This document shows positions 54,474-61,900 of a stretch of 64,000 nt of DNA, one piece after another. Each line of letters begins with the position of its first letter. Positions within the stretch are counted from its first letter, which is position 1. The notes under the pieces are model-generated. The model was not told the DNA's origin. It made no database searches and worked only from the letters and a program-made list of their open reading frames with translations. Made by a program: the position numbers and the translations under genes. This DNA is from an uncultured Saprospiraceae bacterium (GTDB lineage: Bacteria; Bacteroidota; Bacteroidia; Chitinophagales; Saprospiraceae), in contig CALLPN010000003.1 in assembly GCA_938015435.1 (NCBI GenBank), forward strand, positions 310,001-374,000. Reading direction: 5' to 3'.

Positions 54474-56222
54474 CTATTTGAGAGTAAAAGTATTGGCCAT
54501 ATATCCTGGTCTTCTTGCAGTGGATGTAATATTCCATCTGTCGCTAGCTACCATACGTTCTGAGGGTGCATATAGAAATATCACAGGCTGTTCTTCATAA
54601 AGAATTTCTTGAACCCTTGCATATAATTTATTGCGAATAGAAGGGTCATTGGATATTTGTATTTCTTTCGTAATTCTATCCATTTCTTCATTTTCAAAGC
54701 CATAAATATTTCTACCTCCAACCTTAGTATGGTCACTATGCCATCTCGTATAAGGGTCATCGAGTATGAGATCTTGCCCTATTACCATTGGAGTCATATC
54801 GAAATCCTTTTTATCAATATGTTCGCTTTGTATTTGTTTAAATGGCTTTTGTATAATGTTTATTTTGATTCCTGTACCTTCTGTTGCTTCCTTCATAAGT
54901 AATGCAATCTGTTGGCCCAGTTTACCTTGTGATACATACATATCTAGGATGAGTTCTGTGAGATTACCACCAATTACTTTGTCAATAGTACCGTCGTTGT
55001 TACTGTCTTTCCATCCTGCGTCACTTAGTATTGATTTAGCTTTATTCACATCATATGCTATAGGACTGAGTTTGGTGTTGTAGTATTTTTTTCCAGGATG
55101 TATAGGTCCAACAGTACGTGATCCATTTCCAAAGTCAATTGACTTTATTATATTTTCTACATCTACTAAGTGCCCTAATGCCTTTCTTACTGACTTATCG
55201 CTGAGTTCTGGACTATCATTATTAAGTGCAATTATGTAATATTTGGTTAGACGTGGAGTAAGATAATTATAGGTATTTTCTTCTTTTTGTAAATTCGAAA
55301 AAGTAGCTCCTGTTACTGCTGGAACTAGGTCCATATTTCCATCTTTAAGTTGTGTTATCGCTGTAGTTTCGTCAGGTAGGATATCGAATATAATTTGTTT
55401 TGGTCCAGCTACAAGGAACGGATTTTTAGAACCACCTGCCCAATAGTTTTCCTTACGTTCTAGTATGATATACTCATCCGTAACCCATTCACTAAGTTTA
55501 TATGGTCCGCAACTGTTTACTATTTCTCTACCATATTTAATACCATTCATATCATCAGCCCATTGCATTATTGTAGAGTCTTGAGCTATGATTTCATTGA
55601 GTATATTTTCATCTCCAACATCCGTCAAAGAAAGATTAGTTGTTAATCCCTTTGGGTCATAAATGTGAGCTGGATAAGTTTCGATAGTACAAACGGTTTC
55701 TTTAGCTAATAGATAATCTTTTGAAAATATGACATCAAATTTTTTCGGATTATTTGGATCTATAACGATATCAGAAATGAATTGCAAATGAGAACGATAT
55801 CCTCCCGCTTTTACCTTTATATTCTTGGCAGCTTTTACAGAGAAAATATAATCTCGAGCAGTCACATCTTTACCATCATCCCACTTAGCTTCACTCAAAT
55901 ATTCCAGAGTAAACTTTATGCTACCGGCATTAGGTCCCTCAGTTATTTTCACTTCTTCTGGTATTGCTTTAATCAACACAGGAATTAGTTCTAAAGTCAC
56001 AGGATCAAAATCTGCTAATTGAGGAAATATATACTGATATACATCTCTAGCCGAAGGACTTGGATATATATATGGATGTAATTTGTTAGCATCTCTTTTC
56101 TTTCGGATATGAAGTATTCCGTCTTGCGCTAAAGTTTCCGATTGACCTGTTTCCGATTTACAAGAAAATAGAAGACTAGTTATGCAAAATAGGATGAAGA
56201 GATAAAGGGGAGATCTATTCAT
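54474..56222 (-). CDS. Peptide-binding lipoprotein, OppA/SBP_bac_5 family
   Basis: 582 residues. Lipoprotein signal ends SLLFSC. The mature part shows SBP_bac_5 features: LSEAKWDDGKDVTARDYIFS, CGPYKLSEWVTDEYIILERK, SVRKALGHLVDVENIIKS, KAKSILSDAGWKDSNNDGTI and YARVQEILYEEQPVIFLYAP. It captures peptides or other solutes for the permeases downstream, separated by 21 bases. Periplasmic side of the inner membrane or outer membrane, according to lipidation. Substrate unknown. Confidence 0.93.
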   Translation of the reverse strand: MNRSPLYLFILFCITSLLFSCKSETGQSETLAQDGILHIRKKRDANKLHPYIYPSPSARDVYQYIFPQLADFDPVTLELIPVLIKAIPEEVKITEGPNAGSIKFTLEYLSEAKWDDGKDVTARDYIFSVKAAKNIKVKAGGYRSHLQFISDIVIDPNNPKKFDVIFSKDYLLAKETVCTIETYPAHIYDPKGLTTNLSLTDVGDENILNEIIAQDSTIMQWADDMNGIKYGREIVNSCGPYKLSEWVTDEYIILERKENYWAGGSKNPFLVAGPKQIIFDILPDETTAITQLKDGNMDLVPAVTGATFSNLQKEENTYNYLTPRLTKYYIIALNNDSPELSDKSVRKALGHLVDVENIIKSIDFGNGSRTVGPIHPGKKYYNTKLSPIAYDVNKAKSILSDAGWKDSNNDGTIDKVIGGNLTELILDMYVSQGKLGQQIALLMKEATEGTGIKINIIQKPFKQIQSEHIDKKDFDMTPMVIGQDLILDDPYTRWHSDHTKVGGRNIYGFENEEMDRITKEIQISNDPSIRNKLYARVQEILYEEQPVIFLYAPSERMVASDRWNITSTARRPGYMANTFTLK

Positions 56223-56371
56223 TGGATAAATGTTTAGTGCTGGATTAAATTAATGGTCAACAAGATACTTGATTTTTTTACATTCAATACAGGCACTATT
56301 ACATCATTGTTTCGCTTGTAGAACTATCAATCATATATTCTGTTATACAACACAACAAACAAAGCCGCAAA

Positions 56372-57280
56372 TTGAAAACTATTCTCATCGCAGGAGGCTC
56401 AGGCCTCGTAGGTACTCGGATTACTGAATTATTAGATCCTAATGAATACCATATTAATATCTTAACCAGATCTCCTAGACCACCAAAAGGTAATATTACT
56501 TACCACGAGTGGGATATAGAGAAGGGTACCATTGATGACCACGCTTTGGATGCAGATTACCTCATCAATCTTACTGGTGCAGGGATCGCAGATGCGAGAT
56601 GGACCAATAGTAGGAAGGAACTCTTGATAGATAGTAGAGTCAATAGTACATTGCTCATACAATCAGCGATGAAGAAGGCCAAGCGAAAATTTAAAGTCGC
56701 GGTATCTGCTTCGGCTATTGGGTACTACGGAGAGCAAGGAGATAACATTTTGGATGAAAGCAGTAACCCAGGAGATGAATTTTTATCAACTTGTTGCATG
56801 CTTTGGGAAGACGCTTCTAATAAATTACAAGAAGTGGCAGATCAAAATAAAATACTTCGAGTGGGTGTAGTATTGTCGACTAAAGGAGGAGCATTACCTA
56901 AGATTCTCATGACTAAGGCGATAAGAGTATTCAATTATTTTGGTAATGGCAAACAGTATTATAGCTGGATTCATATTGACGATATCAGTAGAATGTTCAT
57001 TAGTCTTCTCTCTGCTCCAGGTGAACATAGCATCTATAATGGAGTAGCTCCTAGACCATTAACTAATAAGAAATTTACTGAAGAAGTAAGAGATGGAGCA
57101 GGCGGCGGATTAGTCTTACCTGCACCAGCATTCGGACTTAGAATAGCACTTGGTGAAATGGCCAAAGTGGTGTTAAACTCCAATAGAGTAGTCCCTAAAA
57201 ACTTTACGTCGGAAGAATTTAATTTTGAGCATCCTGATTTAACAGAAGCGGTTAAAGATCTATTGGTAAAGGGAATATAA
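56372..57280 (+). CDS. TIGR01777 / SDR39U1-like NAD(P)-dependent epimerase
   Basis: 302 residues starting with TTG at 56372; no ATG exists before the Rossmann motif KTILIAGGSGLVGTRI. Other marks: YLINLTGAGIADARWTNSRK, AVSASAIGYYGEQGDNILDE, GNGKQYYSWIHIDDISRMFI and a C-terminal DUF1731-type tail (ALGEMAKVVLNSNRVVP). Extended SDR of unclear substrate, widespread in Bacteroidota and linked elsewhere with cell division (YfcH, SulA-like naming in E. coli, which is historical). Convergent with carB through a shared terminator. Confidence 0.92.
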   Translation: MKTILIAGGSGLVGTRITELLDPNEYHINILTRSPRPPKGNITYHEWDIEKGTIDDHALDADYLINLTGAGIADARWTNSRKELLIDSRVNSTLLIQSAMKKAKRKFKVAVSASAIGYYGEQGDNILDESSNPGDEFLSTCCMLWEDASNKLQEVADQNKILRVGVVLSTKGGALPKILMTKAIRVFNYFGNGKQYYSWIHIDDISRMFISLLSAPGEHSIYNGVAPRPLTNKKFTEEVRDGAGGGLVLPAPAFGLRIALGEMAKVVLNSNRVVPKNFTSEEFNFEHPDLTEAVKDLLVKGI

Positions 57281-57344
57281 TTAGACGTTTTTACCTCTAG
57301 ACCTTAAGAACTATTCCATTTAGAGTGCAGTTACTATCACTAAC

Positions 57345-57381
57345 AAAAAAAACAGCGATCACTTAAGCAATAGCTGTTTTT
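57345..57381. terminator. Bidirectional terminator
   Basis: AAAAACAGC (57347-57355) pairs with GCTGTTTTT (57373-57381), with a T-run on the plus side and an A-run that becomes a T-run on the minus side. Lies between two convergent genes. Confidence 0.8.
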
Positions 57382-57445
57382 ATATCTGAAATCAGTAAGT
57401 CGATCTGGGAATCATCAGTTATCCATGGTCAACTATCAATTAATG

Positions 57446-60277
57446 TTATCTACTCAAAAACATATTTCTCTGACTCTCTAACTCTCTGAAGTAAGGATCT
57501 TTCAAGTCCTTTACAAATCTAATTGCCTCTCCAGTAGATTTCATTTCTGGTCCTAGATTCTTATCTACATTAGGGAATTTATCAAATGAGAATACTGGTA
57601 CTTTGATCGCATATCCTTCCAGCTTTCTCTCTACATTAAAGTCTTTCAACTTATTGGCTCCGATCATTACTTTGGTTGCGATATTGAGGAAAGGTACTTG
57701 ATAAGCCTTAGCAATAAATGGTGTCGTACGCGATGCTCTCGGATTAGCTTCGATTACATATACTTGCTCTACACCATTCTCGTCAGTCTTGATAGCAAAT
57801 TGGATATTGATCAGTCCCTTAATCTTCAGAGCATGAGCAAGTTTGACAGTATACTCCTTCATTTTTGCCAGAGCATCTTCACCAAGACTGTAGGTTGGTA
57901 GCATAGCAGAACTATCCCCAGAGTGTACGCCCGCCGGCTCTATATGCTCCATGATACCCATGATCATTACATCATCTCCGTCACAGATTGCATCTACTTC
58001 TGCTTCACGTGCTCTTTCTAAGAACTGATCCACAAGTACTTTATTATCAGGCATGTGCTTGAATATACTCAACACATGTCTTTCTAGTTCTTCGTCATTG
58101 AGGACGATACGCATACGCTGCCCACCTAATACATATGAAGGCCTAACAAGCACAGGATAAGTTACTTCATTAGCAACTCTTATGGCTTCTTCGACGTCGG
58201 TAGCTACACCAAAATCAGGATATGGTATTTCTAATTGCTTGAGCATATTAGAAAATCTACCCCTATCTTCGGCTAGATCTAAAGCATCGAAGCTTGATCC
58301 TATAATCTTGATACCGTGATCTTTTAGTTTCTCAGCAAGTTTAAGAGCAGTTTGTCCTCCAAGTTGAACTATTACACCTTCAGGCTTCTCTAGTTCGATG
58401 ATCTCTAGTAAATGCTCCCAGAATACGGGTTCAAAGTACAGCTTATCAGCAACATCAAAATCTGTAGAAACTGTTTCTGGATTACAGTTCACCATAATCG
58501 CTTCATAACCACATTCTTTGATCGCCATAAGACCGTGCACACAGCAGTAGTCAAATTCTATACCTTGACCAATACGGTTGGGTCCAGATCCGAGTACTAT
58601 TATTTTTTTCTTATCGGATGGGATACTTTCGTTTTCTGTATCAAATGTGGAGTAGAAATATGGAGTCTGTGCCTCAAACTCAGCGGCACAAGTATCTACC
58701 ATCTTATAGGTACGGATAATTCCAAGCTTTTTACGCTGCTTAGTTACTGGTTCTTCATCGATTCTCATTAACCATGCGATCTGTGCATCCGAATAACCTA
58801 CAGACTTGAGCTCCCTAAAGAAGTCAGCAGGAATATCTTCAGGTACATTATATCTCATGAGCTGATCTTCGTACTTGACTAGTCTTTTTATCTGCTCTAG
58901 ATACCATCTGTCGATCTTAGTAAGTTTGAAGATAGTATTGACAGGCACACCGAGTCTAAGTGCATCTTTTACTCTATATATCCTATCATCACTAGGTACT
59001 TCTAGTCTCTTTAGTATGTCTTCAGTACGGATCCATTCTTTTTTATCCGCTCCCAGTCCACTTCTACCGTTCTCTTGAGATTGACAAGCTTTCTGTAAAG
59101 CCTCTAGGAAAGTACGACCGATGGCCATTACCTCACCCACAGACTTCATCTGTAAACCTAGCGTATGCTCAGATCCGTAAAATTTATCAAAATTCCATCT
59201 AGGCATCTTTACGATTACATAATCTAATGTAGGTTCAAAGTATGCCGATGTTGTTTTAGTAATTTGATTTTTAAGCTCATCCAGATTATATCCGATGGCA
59301 AGTTTAGCAGCGATTTTCGCAATAGGATATCCAGTGGCTTTACTCGCTAGTGCTGATGATCTCGATACACGAGGATTGATCTCGATACACATGAGTTGTT
59401 CTGTCTCAGGGTTTTGAGCAAACTGGACATTACATCCACCAGCGAAGTTACCCATTGATCTCATTAGTTGAATAGCATCATTACGCATCTTTTGATAGCA
59501 AGTATCGGACATTGTCATTGCAGGTGCAACGGTAATACTATCTCCAGTATGGATTCCCATAGGATCGAGATTTTCCACAGTACAGATGATTACGACATTA
59601 TCATTAGCATCTCTAAGTAGTTCTAATTCATATTCTTTCCATCCCAATACTGCTTGCTCTACCAGCACCTCATGAGTAGGTGATGCATTAAGGCCACGTC
59701 TTAGCGCTTCATCAAATTCTTCTTCCTTGAAGCATATACCTCCACCGGTTCCTCCCAATGTATACGAAGGGCGTATTACTAAAGGAAATCCGATCTTCTG
59801 AGCTGCATTTTTACCTTCTAGGAAACTATTAGCTATAAATGATGGAGCAACGTATTGTCCCAGTTTTACTACGTGTTCTTTGAATTTTTCGCGATTCTCC
59901 GCAAGTTCAATCGCATCGATATCTACACCAATCATCTCTACGCCAAATTCTTCCCAGAGTCCTTGTTCTTGGGCTTCGATCGCTAGATTTAATGCTGTTT
60001 GTCCACCCATTGTAGGTAGGACAGCATCAATTTTTCTTTGGCTGAGTATCTCTCGAAGACTTTCTACTGTAAGAGGCAACAAATGGATATGGTCCGCCAT
60101 CACTGGATCGGTCATAATAGTTGCAGGGTTACTGTTGATAAGGCTGACTTCGATACCTTCCTCCATCATAGAGCGAGAGGCTTGAGATCCAGAATAGTCA
60201 AATTCACAGGCTTGGCCTATGACAATAGGTCCGCTACCTATTATAAGTACGGATTTGATAGAAGTATCTCTTGGCAT
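57446..60277 (-). CDS. carB: Carbamoyl-phosphate synthase large subunit, without the allosteric domain
   Basis: 943 residues, ~130 shorter than E. coli CarB. Makes carbamoyl phosphate from glutamine-derived ammonia, bicarbonate and two ATP, for pyrimidines and arginine. Both ATP-grasp halves are complete: VLIIGSGPIVIGQACEFDYS, IRPSYTLGGTGGGI, EINPRVSRSSALASKATGYP in the first, and IIVLGSGPNRIGQGIEFDYC, VRPSYVLGGQRMRIVLNDEE, EANPRASRTTPFIAKAYQVP in the second. The chain ends at KDPYFRELESQRNMFLSR, where the C-terminal MGS-like regulatory domain (UMP, ornithine) would follow; it is absent rather than frameshifted, since the next bases do not encode one. CarA is not in the window. A candidate -7 box is at 60311-60318. 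Confidence 0.96.
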   Translation of the reverse strand: MPRDTSIKSVLIIGSGPIVIGQACEFDYSGSQASRSMMEEGIEVSLINSNPATIMTDPVMADHIHLLPLTVESLREILSQRKIDAVLPTMGGQTALNLAIEAQEQGLWEEFGVEMIGVDIDAIELAENREKFKEHVVKLGQYVAPSFIANSFLEGKNAAQKIGFPLVIRPSYTLGGTGGGICFKEEEFDEALRRGLNASPTHEVLVEQAVLGWKEYELELLRDANDNVVIICTVENLDPMGIHTGDSITVAPAMTMSDTCYQKMRNDAIQLMRSMGNFAGGCNVQFAQNPETEQLMCIEINPRVSRSSALASKATGYPIAKIAAKLAIGYNLDELKNQITKTTSAYFEPTLDYVIVKMPRWNFDKFYGSEHTLGLQMKSVGEVMAIGRTFLEALQKACQSQENGRSGLGADKKEWIRTEDILKRLEVPSDDRIYRVKDALRLGVPVNTIFKLTKIDRWYLEQIKRLVKYEDQLMRYNVPEDIPADFFRELKSVGYSDAQIAWLMRIDEEPVTKQRKKLGIIRTYKMVDTCAAEFEAQTPYFYSTFDTENESIPSDKKKIIVLGSGPNRIGQGIEFDYCCVHGLMAIKECGYEAIMVNCNPETVSTDFDVADKLYFEPVFWEHLLEIIELEKPEGVIVQLGGQTALKLAEKLKDHGIKIIGSSFDALDLAEDRGRFSNMLKQLEIPYPDFGVATDVEEAIRVANEVTYPVLVRPSYVLGGQRMRIVLNDEELERHVLSIFKHMPDNKVLVDQFLERAREAEVDAICDGDDVMIMGIMEHIEPAGVHSGDSSAMLPTYSLGEDALAKMKEYTVKLAHALKIKGLINIQFAIKTDENGVEQVYVIEANPRASRTTPFIAKAYQVPFLNIATKVMIGANKLKDFNVERKLEGYAIKVPVFSFDKFPNVDKNLGPEMKSTGEAIRFVKDLKDPYFRELESQRNMFLSR

Positions 60278-60730
60278 ATTGGATTAGTTAGTGGTAGTCC
60301 AGAACGCTCGCAAATATAATCTCCAAACTCCTATTAATAGAACATTTAGCAGGAATGATTTCACATTATTTTATAGGTGTAATTTTCAAGTATTTTCTCG
60401 TAAATATCTTAACAGGATTGACTGTATACTTTTGAAGTTTTTGTTGCGGAAGTAAAAAATTCACGTTTTCATAAAGTTTCTTGAGGTATTCCGATTTTAT
60501 TTTGTCGCCTTCGATTACAATCCAGACCATCTTTTATACTCAATTGTGTAATCTTAATTCTCTTCACATCTTTTACTCACAAGAGAGCATCTATATATCG
60601 GTCGTTCGTTATTTTCAACAATGATTTATACTTTTTGAATGTTTTCGAATGACAATGAAAAATTAAGAACTTACTAAGTTAGAATTAGTAGAACAGTATA
60701 TTCGCAACTAACTAATAACAGCATAAGAAA
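60278..60730. other. Divergent intergenic region carB / hydroxyacid dehydrogenase
   Basis: No gene seen. TACTTTTG at 60427-60434 fits a plus-strand -7 box but is about 300 bases from the next start; TATACTTTTTGAA near 60627 misses the consensus by one base. Confidence 0.5.
60311..60318 (-). promoter_or_regulatory. Candidate -7 box of carB
   Basis: Minus strand TATATTTG fits TAnnTTTG, 33 bases before the ATG. No convincing -33 match. Confidence 0.4.
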
Positions 60731-61672
60731 TTGAAAAAAGCATTAATTACAGATAGAGTACATCAGCGCTTAATAGAAGGGCTCGAAGAAATGGGATACA
60801 ATGTAGATTATGAGCCAACAATAGCATTAAATGGGGTACATGAGCTTATTGAGTCCTACGAAGGTATAGTGATTAATAGTAAAGTGAAAATGTATAAGGA
60901 GCTTATCGATAAGTCAGTGAATTTAAAGTGGATTGCTAGATTGGGCTCTGGTCTAGAGATTATAGATATCCCATATGCAGAAAGTAAGGGTATAGCAGTG
61001 ATGAACTCTCCAGAAGGCAATCGCAATGCAGTAGCTGAGCATTGTCTTGGTATGTTACTGGCATTGTGTAACAATATAATGACGGCTGATAGAGAAGTAA
61101 GACAATTTCAATGGAATAGGGAGGCCAACAGAGGAATAGAACTTGAAGGTAAGACAATAGGAATCATTGGATTTGGACAGATGGGTAGTGCATTCGCAGC
61201 AAAACTGTCCTCTTGGGCACTAGATGTTGTAGTTTATGATAAGTTTAAGCAGCTATCTTTTGAAGAGCATCGTAATATTACAGCAGTAAGCGAAAGCGAA
61301 GTCTGGTCTCAGGCTGATATCATTAGCATTCACTTACCTTATAATGATGAAACGCATCACTTGGTCGACAAAGCGAAAATTGATCGATGCAAAAATGGAG
61401 TCATTATAATTAATAGCTCTAGGGGAGCTATTGTACATACCGAAGACCTAGTGGAAGCACTAGAGTCAGGTAAGGTAGGCGGTGCTTGCCTGGATGTGTA
61501 CGAAAATGAAAAACCCAATACTTACACTGAACAAGAGAAAAAATTGTACTCTAGATTATTTGAGATGAATCATGTAATACTGAGTCCTCATGTAGCGGGA
61601 TGGACTAAAGAGTCACTCTACAAGATTGCAGATACTTTGGTCAACAAAGTCAGATGTGTTATTGCGGACTAG
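60731..61672 (+). CDS. D-isomer-specific 2-hydroxyacid dehydrogenase (SerA-like)
   Basis: 313 residues starting with TTG at 60731 (MKKALITDRVHQRLIEGLEE). NAD-binding motif GKTIGIIGFGQMGSAFAAKL, then the catalytic set: Arg in IIINSSRGAIVHTEDL, Glu in CLDVYENE, His in VILSPHVAGWTKES. It oxidises or reduces 2-hydroxy acids; 3-phosphoglycerate dehydrogenase (serine synthesis) is the commonest role for this length and family, but the regulatory ACT domain of many SerA enzymes is absent and substrate is uncertain. Cytoplasmic. Confidence 0.9.
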   Translation: MKKALITDRVHQRLIEGLEEMGYNVDYEPTIALNGVHELIESYEGIVINSKVKMYKELIDKSVNLKWIARLGSGLEIIDIPYAESKGIAVMNSPEGNRNAVAEHCLGMLLALCNNIMTADREVRQFQWNREANRGIELEGKTIGIIGFGQMGSAFAAKLSSWALDVVVYDKFKQLSFEEHRNITAVSESEVWSQADIISIHLPYNDETHHLVDKAKIDRCKNGVIIINSSRGAIVHTEDLVEALESGKVGGACLDVYENEKPNTYTEQEKKLYSRLFEMNHVILSPHVAGWTKESLYKIADTLVNKVRCVIAD

Positions 61673-61900
61673 AGCAACACATTAATTTTGGTAAACCATT
61701 AGTATTTTATTAACATTGTGTGTTCGACTGACGGCATTCAAGGCTTTGATATTTGACTATATCAGATACTCTTACGCAGTTAGTTGATTTACAATACATT
61801 GAATAACTGTTTTATATAACATATTTACAACTGACGACTTATCCAACTTTGAGTAATTCGCAGTAAATTTTTTTACTTCTTATTTTAAATAAAGTAAAGC

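Noticed and set aside
54452..54474. Frameshift between the OppB and OppA genes
   Set aside because: Both frames have normal starts and ends, with a 21-base gap; the operon is intact.
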